In this document: one piece after another, positions 16,379 to 25,438 of the stretch | How positions within the stretch are numbered: the first letter of the stretch is position 1 | How the letters are laid out: every line of letters begins with the position of its first letter | From: Zoogloea sp. | Lineage (GTDB): Bacteria > Pseudomonadota > Gammaproteobacteria > Burkholderiales > Rhodocyclaceae | Direction of reading: 5' to 3' | Length of the DNA: 64,000 bases | Assembly: GCF_017302315.1 (NCBI RefSeq) | Contig: NZ_JAFLDT010000006.1 | Span: forward strand, 43,470-107,469 | Made by a program: the position numbers and the translations under genes | Notes under the pieces: generated by a model | Seen by the model: the letters and a program-made list of their open reading frames with translations, nothing else | The model's database searches: none | What the model was told of the DNA's origin: nothing

Positions 16379-17680
16379 TCAGGCTGCGGCTTCTTCGAGG
16401 GCTGGTGCGGGCTCGGTGGTCTCGATCTCGACCGCTGCGGCGAGCAGGGCCAGCCGGGCCACCACACCGTAGGCGTAGAAACGGTTGGGGGGGGCGTCCG
16501 GCCCCTGGTTGCAGTCGGGCAGGCTGCAGGGGGCCTCGAAGGCCAGGGGCTCGAAGTGCATGCCCGGGGCGTTGAGGTTCTCGTCGCGGCCGCGCTGGGT
16601 GTGCACCCGGTAGAAGCCGCCGACCACGTAGTGATCCATCATGTAGACCACCGGCTCCGCAACGGCGTTGTTGACCGTCTCGAAGGTGTGCACGCCCTCC
16701 TGGATGATCACGTCGTGTACTTCCAGGCCTTCCTTCACCACGCTCATCTTGTTGCGCTGCTTGCGGTTCAGCCCGATCAGCTCGGCGGCATCCTTGACCG
16801 TCATCACGCCCATGCCGTAAGTGCCGGCGTCGGCCTTCACCACAACGAAGGGCTCGTCGGCGACTTCATACTCCTTGTACTTGGCGCGGATGTTGTCGAG
16901 CATCGCAGCGACCTTGTCAGCCAGCTCCTGCTCACCCGCACGGGCGTGGAAATCCAGGCCACCACAGGTGTCCCAGGCCGGGTTGATGCGCCACGGGTCG
17001 ATACCGATGGCCTTGCCGAAATCCTGAGTCACCCGGTCGTAGGCGGCGGCGTGGTTGGACTTGCGCCGGGCGTGCCAGCCGGCATGGACCGGCGGGATGA
17101 CCCACTGGTCGTGGAGATTCTCCAGGACACGGGGAACGCCGGCGGACAGGTCGTTGTTGAGCAGCACCGCACAGGGGTTGAAGTCCTTCAGGCCGAGGCG
17201 GCTGCCGTGGCGCTCCAGGGGTTCGAGGGTCAGGCTGCTGCCATTGGCGAGTTCGACCACGGTGGGCGCGGTGATCTCGGGAAGCAGGCTGCCGAGACGG
17301 ACTTCGAGCCCGGTCAGACGCAGGATGGACACCAGCTTGGCCACGTTCTGGAGGTAGAACTGGTTGCGGGTGTGGTTCTCGGGAATCAGGAGGATGGAGC
17401 CGGCACCCGCGCAGATGCGCTCGATGGCGGCCTGGGCGGCCTGCACGCACAGGGGCATGAAGGCGTCGTTGAGATTGTTGAAACCACCCGGGAACAGGTT
17501 GAGGTCAACCGGCGCGAGCTTGAAACCTGAGTTGCGCAGATCGGTCGAGCCGTAAAAAGGGGGTAGATGTTCCTGCCATTGGGTGCGCATCCAGCGCTCA
17601 ATGGCGCAGGCGTTATCGAGGAAATGGCGCTCAAGCTCCAGCAGGGGGCCGGTGAGTGCGGTGGTGAGATGGGGAACCAT
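16379..17680 (-). CDS. gshA: glutamate-cysteine ligase (proteobacterial, Acidithiobacillus-type)
   Basis: The 433-residue enzyme makes gamma-glutamylcysteine and belongs to the gshA family found in beta- and some gammaproteobacteria, which differs from the E. coli type. Conserved parts include PVDLNLFPGGFNNLND, SILLIPENHTRNQFY, FVVVKADAGTYGMGVMTV and EGVHTFE. I chose the ATG at 17680 (MVPHLTTALTGPLLELERH) with GAGGT before it; the frame stays open further upstream but the extra part is Arg/Pro-rich and unlike the family. Confidence 0.95.
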   Translation of the reverse strand: MVPHLTTALTGPLLELERHFLDNACAIERWMRTQWQEHLPPFYGSTDLRNSGFKLAPVDLNLFPGGFNNLNDAFMPLCVQAAQAAIERICAGAGSILLIPENHTRNQFYLQNVAKLVSILRLTGLEVRLGSLLPEITAPTVVELANGSSLTLEPLERHGSRLGLKDFNPCAVLLNNDLSAGVPRVLENLHDQWVIPPVHAGWHARRKSNHAAAYDRVTQDFGKAIGIDPWRINPAWDTCGGLDFHARAGEQELADKVAAMLDNIRAKYKEYEVADEPFVVVKADAGTYGMGVMTVKDAAELIGLNRKQRNKMSVVKEGLEVHDVIIQEGVHTFETVNNAVAEPVVYMMDHYVVGGFYRVHTQRGRDENLNAPGMHFEPLAFEAPCSLPDCNQGPDAPPNRFYAYGVVARLALLAAAVEIETTEPAPALEEAAA

Positions 17681-17816
17681 GGGACCTCGCGAACTGTTCT
17701 CGGGTGGGCGTTGCGTCGGGGGGCGACGGAAGGGAGTGCGTCGTGGACCCGCGCGGCCCGTGATTGTTCGCGGGATGTTACACCATCCACTGTTTACGCC
17801 CCTTGACGGTGCGTCC

Positions 17817-19058
17817 TCAATCCTCGGTGGGCAGGAAGATGCTGAAGCTTGCCGGAAGGGGGGCGTTCTCCAGGCTGCGCTGGCTGAACAGATAGCGGCC
17901 GTCGCAGATGAAGCCCAGATCGGCCCAGTCAACGGCGTTCAGCGCATCGCGGAAGGCGGCCAGGTCTGCACCCGTCCGGCGTGGGAAGACCCCCAGCACG
18001 GCGCCGTCGAAATTCAGGCAGGGATGAATGAAAAAGGGCTCGGACCGGCGGGTCTTGGTGTTTACATAGACCCGCGGCGCATTGCTTTGGGGATAGCCCC
18101 GGCCCCATTGCCACCAGTTGGAGTCGTCGAAGCTGCGGATGCGTCGGGCCAGCAGACGCTTGCGGTGGGGGAGCAGGGCCGGGGGAGGAGGCTCACCGGG
18201 GGCGCACCAGATCATGCGGCGGGTCTGGCCGCTGGCGACAGTGCCGGAGCTGACGAAATCCCGGTTGCCGTCACGGTCGCTGACGTAGATCTCGTCGGCG
18301 CCGGATACGGCACCGACTCGCACCGTGGCCACATCCGCCAGGCTGAGGGCGTATTCACCGCGGCTGAACAGCAGGTGGCCTGCGCATTCGGAAAAATGCC
18401 GGTATTGCCAGTGGGGGTGATCCAGGGCGTGAGCGACTTCGTCACCCTGGCCAATTTGGGCCCAGGCAGTGTTATGGGACAGGTTGCCGAGCTCGTAGCG
18501 CCAGATCAGACAGTTGGGCAGGGCATCAGCAAAGATGCGGGCGTCGCCCAGTTCGATGGCGTGGGTGATGGTTCCCCGTTCATGGAGCCAGCGGTTGAGG
18601 CGTCGGGAACTGGTCGATTTGAGGAAATCCCGGGGCGTGATGAAGATCAGTTCGCCCCCCGGGGCCAGGTGATGCACGCATTTTTCGATGAAGAAGAGGT
18701 ACAGGTTGCTGCGGCCGTCAAAGCCGTCCTGACGCAGCAGGGCCCGGGTGGTCGGGGCGACGTCCTGATAGCGCACGTAGGGGGGGTTGCCGATCACCGT
18801 GTCAAATTTTTCGCTCTCCGGGTAGGCGAAGAAATCCATGTTGAGGCCGCCGGGAGGGCACTGGCGTGGGTCCAGTTCAATGCCCACGGCGTGGCGCAGG
18901 TGCTGCAGGAAGGCGCCATCGCCGCAGGAAGGCTCAAGCACGCGGCCGGCATTGTGGCGAAGGCGCAGCATGGCCCGGACAATGCGTTCGGGGGTGAAGA
19001 CCTGCCCTAGGCTCGCAGGATCGGGATGGAGGGCTGGTGAGGCAGGCGCTGGGAGCAT
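17817..19058 (-). CDS. solitary adenine-specific DNA methyltransferase (Eco57I/TaqI-like)
   Basis: The 413-residue protein has SAM-binding motif I RVLEPSCGDGAFL (residues 39-51) and catalytic motif IV NPPY (91-94), the layout of gamma-class N6-adenine methyltransferases, and a C-terminal region (about 230-413) that probably contains the target-recognition domain, with FVSSGTVASGQTRRMIWCA and RVYVNTKTR. No restriction endonuclease gene is adjacent: gshA lies on one side and hemW on the other. It may be an orphan regulatory methylase or a remnant of a modification system. Target sequence is unknown. Confidence 0.85.
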   Translation of the reverse strand: MLPAPASPALHPDPASLGQVFTPERIVRAMLRLRHNAGRVLEPSCGDGAFLQHLRHAVGIELDPRQCPPGGLNMDFFAYPESEKFDTVIGNPPYVRYQDVAPTTRALLRQDGFDGRSNLYLFFIEKCVHHLAPGGELIFITPRDFLKSTSSRRLNRWLHERGTITHAIELGDARIFADALPNCLIWRYELGNLSHNTAWAQIGQGDEVAHALDHPHWQYRHFSECAGHLLFSRGEYALSLADVATVRVGAVSGADEIYVSDRDGNRDFVSSGTVASGQTRRMIWCAPGEPPPPALLPHRKRLLARRIRSFDDSNWWQWGRGYPQSNAPRVYVNTKTRRSEPFFIHPCLNFDGAVLGVFPRRTGADLAAFRDALNAVDWADLGFICDGRYLFSQRSLENAPLPASFSIFLPTED

Positions 19059-19141
19059 GGGAAAAGCCGGGCGGAAACACGACGGATTATGCCGCAGGCG
19101 GAGATGCTCGGGGGCGACGGAGGTCGGTCCCGTGTCGAGGC

Positions 19142-20410
19142 TCAGCCGGGCAGAAAGAGCATCAGCAGTTCGTTCAGGAAGTGGCGCCCTTGCGTTGTCG
19201 GGCGCAGGCGCTCGCCATCGGTTTCGATCAGCCCCTGCCGGGTGGCTTTAAGCAATCCGGCTTCGGCCGCTTCGAAGGGCAGGCCGGTGCGTTCGGCAAA
19301 CAAGCGGCGCGGGAAGCCCTGATTGAGGCGAAGGGCGTTCATCATGAATTCGAAGGGCAGTTCGGCGCTCTCAATGGTGCGCCGTTCCTGGACAAAGGCG
19401 CCTGACTCCCGTGCTGCCAGGTAGGCCGACGGGTGCCTGGGGCGGGTTTCCCGCACGATGCCCTCGTGGGATGAGAGCTTGCCGTGGGCGCCGGCACCGA
19501 TCCCCAGGTAGTCACCGAAGGTCCAGTAGTTGAGGTTGTGCCGGCATTCCCGGTTGGGGCGGGCAAAGGCGGAGGTTTCGTAGTGGCCGTAGCCGGCCGC
19601 GGCCAGCCGGGCTTCCACCAGGTCCTGCATGTCGGCGGAGGCGTCCGGGTCCGGGATGACCGGCGGGTTGGCGGCGAAGGCGGTGTTCGGTTCGAGGGTC
19701 AGGTGGTAGCAGGACAGGTGCTGGGGTGCCAGGGTGATGGCCATGGCGAGATCGGCTTCCGCTTCGGCCAGGCTCTGGCCGGGCAGGGCATACATCAGGT
19801 CGAGGTTGACCGCCTCGAAATGGGTGAGCGCCGCTTCGGCGGCGGCAATGGCATCGGCACGGCCGTGGATGCGCCCGAGAGCCTGGAGATGCCCTTCGTT
19901 GAAGCTCTGGATGCCCACGGAAAGCCGATTGACGCCTGCCTGCCGGAAGGCCCGGAAGCGGCCCGCGTCGACGGTGCCCGGATTGGCCTCAAGGGTGATC
20001 TCGGCCATCGGGTCGAGCATTACGCGCATGCGGATGGCGGTGAGCAGGGTGTCCAGCCCGTCAGGGCTCATCAGGCTGGGGGTGCCCCCACCGATGAAGA
20101 TGCTATGTACGCGCCGGCCCCACACCTGGGGCAGCGCCCCTTCCAGATCCGCGATCAGGGCTTCGATGTAGGCGGCTTCGGGAATGCCTTCATCGCGAAC
20201 GCCATGGGAGTTGAAGTCGCAGTAGGGGCACTTCTTTACGCACCAGGGAAAGTGCACGTAGAGCGCCAGCGGGGGCGAGGCGGTGAGCCGGGACTCCCAC
20301 TGGCCCGTGGCAGACGGGCGAGGAGTGGCCCGGGGCGTGATCGGGATGATGCGGGCTTCGGACATCGGGACGGGGTGCGTGGCAGCGCCCTTGCAGGCGC
20401 CGGGGTTCAT
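19142..20410 (-). CDS. hemW: radical SAM heme chaperone HemW
   Basis: The protein (422 residues from the ATG at 20410) has the radical SAM cluster motif CVKKCPYCDFNSHG, followed by SIFIGGGTPSLMSP and NRLSVGIQSFNEGHL. HemW proteins, once named oxygen-independent coproporphyrinogen oxidases, are heme chaperones; the catalytic features of true HemN are missing. The ATG overlaps the rdgB stop as TGATG, which suggests coupling; an alternative ATG at 20365 (MSEARIIPI) would shorten the protein by 15 residues. Confidence 0.92.
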   Translation of the reverse strand: MNPGACKGAATHPVPMSEARIIPITPRATPRPSATGQWESRLTASPPLALYVHFPWCVKKCPYCDFNSHGVRDEGIPEAAYIEALIADLEGALPQVWGRRVHSIFIGGGTPSLMSPDGLDTLLTAIRMRVMLDPMAEITLEANPGTVDAGRFRAFRQAGVNRLSVGIQSFNEGHLQALGRIHGRADAIAAAEAALTHFEAVNLDLMYALPGQSLAEAEADLAMAITLAPQHLSCYHLTLEPNTAFAANPPVIPDPDASADMQDLVEARLAAAGYGHYETSAFARPNRECRHNLNYWTFGDYLGIGAGAHGKLSSHEGIVRETRPRHPSAYLAARESGAFVQERRTIESAELPFEFMMNALRLNQGFPRRLFAERTGLPFEAAEAGLLKATRQGLIETDGERLRPTTQGRHFLNELLMLFLPG

Positions 20411-21003
20411 CAGATGGGTTCGGCGCGCAGCTTGTCGAGCAGTTGCCGGAAGGCGTTGCCCCGGTGGGACAGGACGTTCTTGAGCTCGGCGGGGATTTCG
20501 GCGGCGGTCTGCTCAAGCTCGCTGACGAGGAAGAGTGGGTCGTAGCCAAAGCCGGCAGTGCCGCGGGGGGTGGCGAGGATCTCGCCGTGCCACTCGCCGC
20601 AGGCGATCAGGGGTTGCGGGTCGTCAGCGTGGCGGACGAGGGCCAGGGCGCAGTAGAAGCGCGCCCGGCGGTCGGCCTGGCCGGCGAGCTTTTCAAGCAG
20701 CAGGGCGTTGTTGCGTTCGTCCGACTTGGGTTCGCCGGCGAAACGTGCCGACACCACGCCCGGTGCGCCACCCAGGGCTTCGACACACAGGCCGGAGTCG
20801 TCGGCCAGTGCCGGCAGTCCGGTGCTGCGGGCGGCATGGCGGGCCTTGGCGATGGCGTTCTCGACAAAGCTGGGGTGGGGCTCTTCGGCCTCGGTGACGT
20901 TGAAGGCCGATTGGGGCAGCACTTCGATGCCGAGGGGAGCGAGCAGGGCGGAGAGTTCCTTGAGCTTGCCGGCGTTGCCGCTGGCCAGGACGAGTTGTTT
21001 CAT
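20410..21003 (-). CDS. rdgB: XTP/dITP diphosphatase RdgB
   Basis: The 197-residue enzyme removes non-canonical purine nucleoside triphosphates. Signature segments are LASGNAGKLKELSALL at the start, SFVENAIAKARHAA, ALADDSGLCVEAL and FGYDPLFLV. It lies 23 bases after rph and overlaps the hemW start. Confidence 0.96.
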   Translation of the reverse strand: MKQLVLASGNAGKLKELSALLAPLGIEVLPQSAFNVTEAEEPHPSFVENAIAKARHAARSTGLPALADDSGLCVEALGGAPGVVSARFAGEPKSDERNNALLLEKLAGQADRRARFYCALALVRHADDPQPLIACGEWHGEILATPRGTAGFGYDPLFLVSELEQTAAEIPAELKNVLSHRGNAFRQLLDKLRAEPI

Positions 21004-21026
21004 GGGGTGCCTCGCTTTCGTGGCGC

Positions 21027-21767
21027 TCAGGCTGGAATGCCGAGGGCCTTCTTCTGTTCCACGACGAGTTCGGCAATGCCGGCGCCGGCCAGTTCCAGCA
21101 GGCTGTTCAGTTCGGTGCGGGAGAAGGGTGCCCCTTCGGCAGTGCCCTGGACTTCGACAAAGCCGCCCGAGCCGGTCATCACTACGTTCATGTCGGTTTC
21201 GCAGTCGGAGTCTTCCGGGTAATCCAGATCGAGGACGGGAACGCCCTTGTAGATGCCTACCGAGATGGCGGCGACGAAGTCGCGCATCGGGTTGGCGGGC
21301 AGCTTGCCGGCCTTGACGAGGCCGTCGAGGGCTTCATGAACGGCAATGCAGGCACCGGTGATGGAGGCGGTGCGGGTGCCGCCGTCGGCCTGCAGCACGT
21401 CACAGTCGATAGTGATCTGGCGCTCGCCCAGGGCGGCCATGTCCACCACGGCACGCAGGCTGCGGCCGATCAGGCGCTGGATCTCCTGGGTGCGGCCGCT
21501 CTGCTTGCCCTTGGCGGCCTCGCGGGCACTGCGGGTGTGGGTGGAGCGGGGCAGCATGCCGTATTCGGCGGTCAGCCAGCCCTGGCCCTTGCCACGCAGG
21601 AAGGGGGGCACGGATTCTTCGACGCTGGCGGTGCACAGCACGCGGGTATCACCGAACTCGATGAGCACCGACCCTTCGGCATGGCGGGTGAAGCCGCGGG
21701 TAATGCGGACGGGGCGAAGCTGGGCAGGCGTGCGGCCACTGGGGCGGGCGAAGGGGGTGTCGGTCAT
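21027..21767 (-). CDS. rph: ribonuclease PH
   Basis: The 246-residue phosphorolytic 3'-5' exoribonuclease trims tRNA precursors. It shows [39 protein letters not shown] and [19 protein letters not shown]. Its start overlaps the stop of the upstream PP2C gene as ATGA, tying it to the phosphatase/kinase pair. Confidence 0.97.
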   Translation of the reverse strand: MTDTPFARPSGRTPAQLRPVRITRGFTRHAEGSVLIEFGDTRVLCTASVEESVPPFLRGKGQGWLTAEYGMLPRSTHTRSAREAAKGKQSGRTQEIQRLIGRSLRAVVDMAALGERQITIDCDVLQADGGTRTASITGACIAVHEALDGLVKAGKLPANPMRDFVAAISVGIYKGVPVLDLDYPEDSDCETDMNVVMTGSGGFVEVQGTAEGAPFSRTELNSLLELAGAGIAELVVEQKKALGIPA

Positions 21768-22672
21768 TTGAATTTATGTATCGCTGCGTTGATTTCGCGG
21801 ATGGCGCGTTCGATCTCGTCTTCGCTGAGATCCTCCTGGTCGCGCTTGTTGCGTCCGAAGCCTTCCATCTGGGTGGTGAAGGCATCGGCGGGCATGGTAC
21901 GGGTGGAGACCGTGTCGGGGGTATCTTCCTGGTGGTCGTCGTGCCAGGTCATGGCGATCAGGGACATGTTGTCACACTGGGCACCACCGAGGGCCTCGGC
22001 TTCGTTCATGAGCTGGGGGACGCGATCCATGACGCGGCCGTCGGCGAGGGTGTGGACCAGGGCGTCAGTATCGAGGGGGCCCCAGACCCCATCCGAGCAG
22101 ATGGCAATGACATCTCCGTTGGCGAGTGGGGTGCCCCGGGAAAACTCGATCTGCGGCGGGTGACTGCCGCCCAGGCAGCTGAAGATGCGGTTGCGGCCAG
22201 GGTGTATGGCGGCACTCTCGGCATCAAGGAGACCCTGGTCGAGCATGAGCTGGACCCGCGAGTGGTCGCGGGTCTGGGCGGCCAGCTTGCCCCTGCGGAT
22301 CAGGTAGAGACGGGAGTCGCCCGCGTGGGCCCAGTGGGCAATGCCATCCTGTACCAGGCAGGCGACGATGGTGGTGCGAGGAATGTCGGCCAGGTGCTTG
22401 TCGAAGGCGTAGTCGAGGATGGCGTGGTGAGCGTTGCTGAGCACCCGCGACAGGAAGAGGATCGGGTCGGTGACTTTGGGCCGGGCTTCCTGCTGAAAGG
22501 ATTGGGCAATGAACTGGACCGAGATCTGGGCCGCCACCTCACCGTAAAGGTGTCCCCCCATGCCGTCCGCGAGGACCAGCAGCAGTGCATCCCGGGTGTA
22601 GGAGTAGGCGACGCGATCCTGGTTGGTGCGCCGCTTGCCAACCCGGCTTTCCTGGAAAATCGTGAATCTCAT
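21764..22672 (-). CDS. PP2C-family serine/threonine phosphatase
   Basis: The 302-residue protein has the metal-binding motifs of PP2[23 protein letters not shown] (Asp36), [27 protein letters not shown] and the late acidic site [11 protein letters not shown] chose the ATG at 22672 ([19 protein letters not shown]); more upstream sequence in the frame overlaps the kinase gene out of frame. It overlaps the kinase stop by four bases (ATGA) and rph by four bases. It probably reverses phosphorylation by the adjacent kinase; targets are unknown. Confidence 0.93.
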   Translation of the reverse strand: MRFTIFQESRVGKRRTNQDRVAYSYTRDALLLVLADGMGGHLYGEVAAQISVQFIAQSFQQEARPKVTDPILFLSRVLSNAHHAILDYAFDKHLADIPRTTIVACLVQDGIAHWAHAGDSRLYLIRRGKLAAQTRDHSRVQLMLDQGLLDAESAAIHPGRNRIFSCLGGSHPPQIEFSRGTPLANGDVIAICSDGVWGPLDTDALVHTLADGRVMDRVPQLMNEAEALGGAQCDNMSLIAMTWHDDHQEDTPDTVSTRTMPADAFTTQMEGFGRNKRDQEDLSEDEIERAIREINAAIHKFK

Positions 22673-23619
22673 GTACGGCCTATCATTGTTTTTAGTCGGG
22701 AGCCCAGCCCTTCGAGCCAGGTCTTTTGTGGGGGCGGCGCCTCGCGGTGGCGCTGGGCGAGGACTTTCTGCAGTGCGAAGCAGCTTTGAGGCCGCTTCAG
22801 TGGGTCGAGTTGCAGGCACCAGTCGATGGTGGCCAGAAAATGATGGGAATACTGCCCGGCCCATAGTTTTGTCGCGGGCTGAACGGTGTCGTTGTTGAGC
22901 CGCTCGTCCGAGCGCTGGGGCGAGTTGCCGGCCAGACACGCATACATGCTGGCGCCTACGCTGTAGATATCGCTCCAGGGGCCGAGGGCGTCCCGGTTGG
23001 TGAATTGTTCGGGGGAGGCGAAGCCCGGGGTGTACATCGGCTTCAGGATCGGCGTGTCGGACATCAGGGTTTGCCTGGCTGCACCGAAATCCAGCAGCAC
23101 CGGTGTGCCGTCGGCCCGCAGATAGATATTCGACGGTTTGATGTCCAGGTGCAGCAGCTTGTGGGCATGGACCTCGCGAAGCCCATTGAGCATGCGGGTG
23201 AATACGCCACGGATGAAGCGTTCGCGGACGTTGCCCTTGTTCTTCTGGGCATAGTCGTGGAGTGTCCGGCCTCGTTCAAACTGCATCACCATGTAGACGG
23301 TGCCGTTGGCCCGGAAGAAGTTGAGCACCCGTACCACATTGGGGTGCACCAGCTTGGCCAGCGCCCGACCCTCTTCGAAGAAGCACTTCATGCCGTAGCG
23401 GAAGGCGCCCTGGTGGGCTTCCGTGACATGGGGCGTGACCTCACCTTCAGCCCGTAGGGCCAGGGAGTTGGGCAGGTATTCCTTGATCGCGACAGGGGTG
23501 CCGTCCTGATCGTAGGCCAGATAGACGATAGAGAAGCCACCCAGCGAAAGCTGCCGCTCGACCCGGTAGTGGTCGAGCTGAAATCCGGACGGGAGGGCGC
23601 AGTTCTGTTGAGTGGCCAT
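22669..23619 (-). CDS. Hanks-type serine/threonine protein kinase
   Basis: The 316-residue cytoplasmic kinase has the ATP-binding lysine Lys46 in PVAIKEYLP, the catalytic loop HLDIKPSN (157-164), the DFG motif (177-179) and an activation segment ending FASPEQF. The glycine loop is degenerate (LSLGGFSIVY). It has no transmembrane segment or PASTA domain, only a short basic tail LEGLGSRLKTMIGR. It is transcribed divergently from yicC and overlaps the phosphatase by four bases, so kinase and phosphatase are made together. Confidence 0.93.
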   Translation of the reverse strand: MATQQNCALPSGFQLDHYRVERQLSLGGFSIVYLAYDQDGTPVAIKEYLPNSLALRAEGEVTPHVTEAHQGAFRYGMKCFFEEGRALAKLVHPNVVRVLNFFRANGTVYMVMQFERGRTLHDYAQKNKGNVRERFIRGVFTRMLNGLREVHAHKLLHLDIKPSNIYLRADGTPVLLDFGAARQTLMSDTPILKPMYTPGFASPEQFTNRDALGPWSDIYSVGASMYACLAGNSPQRSDERLNNDTVQPATKLWAGQYSHHFLATIDWCLQLDPLKRPQSCFALQKVLAQRHREAPPPQKTWLEGLGSRLKTMIGRT

Positions 23620-23649
23620 CAGGCGGGGCGCTACACTTCGTCTTTTGGT

Positions 23650-23684
23650 GGCAATCCAGCTCGTTAGTTTAGCTGGGGATTGCC
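23650..23684. repeat. imperfect inverted repeat between the kinase gene and yicC
   Basis: The arms GGCAATCCAGCT and AGCTGGGGATTGCC (two inserted bases) flank nine bases in the 85-base divergent promoter region. It may be an operator shared by both directions or a hairpin in the yicC leader. Confidence 0.4.
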
Positions 23685-23704
23685 GCTCTATCTTGGGAAA
23701 AAAG

Positions 23705-24571
23705 ATGATTCACAGCATGACTGGCTATGCCGTCCAGACCCGCGACCTGGGCCGCGTCGCGTTGCATCTCGAACTGCGGAGCGTCAATTCCCGCTATCTC
23801 GATCTTGCCTTCCGGATCAATGATGATCTCCGTCAGGCGGAACCCATGCTGCGTGAAGCGATCACCGCAAAGCTCAGCCGGGGGAAGGTGGAATGCCGCT
23901 TCAACCTGCAGGCGAAGGATAACGCAGCGCGCGACATTTCGATCAACGGCATGCTGTTGGGGCAGCTAAAGGCCGCCCAGGCGGCCATTCAGGCGGAGCT
24001 GCCACAGGCTGCGCCCCTGTCGGTTGTCGAAGTGCTGCGCTGGCCGGGGGTGCTGGCGGATGACAGCGTCACCTTTGAGGCCATGCAGCCGGAAATTGCG
24101 GCGACGATCTCGATTGCCCTGGATGAACTCGTGGCCACCCGCCAGCGCGAAGGCGCGAAGCTGGCCGAGATGATTCGTGGCCGCATCGCCCACATGCGTC
24201 AGCTTGTGGCGACCGTGCAGCCCCGCGTTCCGGCACTTGTTGCCGAGTATCAGGAGAAGCTCGCCACCCGGCTCCGGGATGCCGCTGCAACCCTTGACGA
24301 TGATCGCATCCGTCTTGAGGTCGGGCTGTTTGCCCAGCGCGTTGATGTGGCCGAGGAGCTGTCGCGCCTGTCCACGCACCTGGACGAGGTGGAACGCATC
24401 CTGAAGGTCGGTGGGTCCGCCGGCAAGCGGCTGGACTTCCTGATGCAGGAACTCAATCGCGAAGCCAACACCCTGGGCTCCAAGGCCATGGCTGCGGACA
24501 TGACCGCCATTGCCGTCGAAGTCAAGCTGGCCATCGAGCAGATGCGCGAGCAGGTTCAGAACATTGAGTAG
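23705..24571 (+). CDS. yicC: YicC/YloC family endoribonuclease
   Basis: The 288-residue protein begins [20 protein letters not shown] and contains the family's [19 protein letters not shown] and C-terminal [20 protein letters not shown]. YicC-type proteins are endoribonucleases acting on specific RNAs such as RyhB. The ATG at 23705 follows an AAAAAAG stretch; further upstream in-frame sequence overlaps the intergenic region. It begins the yicC-gmk-rpoZ-spoT cluster. Confidence 0.93.
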   Translation: MIHSMTGYAVQTRDLGRVALHLELRSVNSRYLDLAFRINDDLRQAEPMLREAITAKLSRGKVECRFNLQAKDNAARDISINGMLLGQLKAAQAAIQAELPQAAPLSVVEVLRWPGVLADDSVTFEAMQPEIAATISIALDELVATRQREGAKLAEMIRGRIAHMRQLVATVQPRVPALVAEYQEKLATRLRDAAATLDDDRIRLEVGLFAQRVDVAEELSRLSTHLDEVERILKVGGSAGKRLDFLMQELNREANTLGSKAMAADMTAIAVEVKLAIEQMREQVQNIE

Positions 24572-24581
24572 GAAAAGGCCC

Positions 24582-25196
24582 ATGCCCGGTACGCTGTTCA
24601 TTGTCACTGCGCCCTCTGGCGCCGGCAAGACCACCCTGGTCAGCGGCCTGCTGGCCAGGGATCCCCTGGTGAAGCTCTCGGTGTCCTACGCGACCCGTGC
24701 GCCGCGCGCTGGCGAGGTGGATGGCACGCACTATCACTTTGTCGATGTGCCCACTTTCCGCGCCCTGCGCGATAAGGGTGAATTCCTTGAGTGGGCCGAG
24801 GTCCACAGCAATTATTACGGGACCTCCCGTGCCTGGCTCGAGACGCAGATCGCTGCCGGCCACGATATCCTGCTGGAGATTGACTGGCAGGGTGCGCAGC
24901 AGGTGCGCAAGGTCTTTCCGAAGGCGGTGGGTGTGTTCATCCTGCCCCCGTCACTGGAGGAGCTTGAGCGTCGCCTGCGTGGTCGGGGTACGGATGCCGA
25001 GGAGGTGATTGCACGCCGGGTGCTGGGTGCCCGGGGCGAGATGCGCCATGTGGCCGAGTTCGACTACGTTATAATCAATGAAGACTTGCCCACCGCACTG
25101 GAAGACTTGGTAGCGGTGGTGCGGGCGTCACGGCTTCGCTACGCCAACCAGGAGGCACGCAAGCCGGAGTTTTTCCATTACCTGGAACAGGATTGA
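24582..25196 (+). CDS. gmk: guanylate kinase
   Basis: The 204-residue enzyme phosphorylates GMP to GDP. The P-loop APSGAGKTT is at residues 10-18, with the GMP-binding [22 protein letters not shown] and the [12 protein letters not shown] segment. The start follows GAGTAGGAAAAGGCC. It is one base from rpoZ, the usual arrangement in which GTP supply, RNA polymerase omega and (p)ppGpp metabolism are co-encoded. Confidence 0.97.
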   Translation: MPGTLFIVTAPSGAGKTTLVSGLLARDPLVKLSVSYATRAPRAGEVDGTHYHFVDVPTFRALRDKGEFLEWAEVHSNYYGTSRAWLETQIAAGHDILLEIDWQGAQQVRKVFPKAVGVFILPPSLEELERRLRGRGTDAEEVIARRVLGARGEMRHVAEFDYVIINEDLPTALEDLVAVVRASRLRYANQEARKPEFFHYLEQD

Positions 25197-25197
25197 T

Positions 25198-25413
25198 ATG
25201 GCCCGCGTTACTGTTGATGATTGTCTGAAAAGAATCCCCAACCGCTTCCAGCTTACCCTGGCGGCCACCTACCGTGCCCGTCAGCTGACGGCCGGCGCCA
25301 CCCCCCAGGTGGACCTGGACCGCCACGACAAGGACAAGCCCACCGTGATCGCCCTGCGTGAAATTGCTGCCGGCAAGGTCGGGGCCGAAGTCCTCAATCG
25401 CGGTCAGGCCTGA
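25198..25413 (+). CDS. rpoZ: DNA-directed RNA polymerase subunit omega
   Basis: The 71-residue protein [20 protein letters not shown] is the omega subunit, which helps assemble RNA polymerase and forms part of a ppGpp-binding site. The remaining conserved segment [13 protein letters not shown] is present. It sits between gmk and spoT. Confidence 0.97.
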   Translation: MARVTVDDCLKRIPNRFQLTLAATYRARQLTAGATPQVDLDRHDKDKPTVIALREIAAGKVGAEVLNRGQA

Positions 25414-25438
25414 GCGCCTCTCCCGAGAGAGTGATGCC

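Noticed and set aside
17583-19010. 475-codon plus-strand frame opposite the DNA methyltransferase
   Set aside because: The minus strand has methylase motifs I and IV; the plus-strand product has no domain and typical shadow composition.
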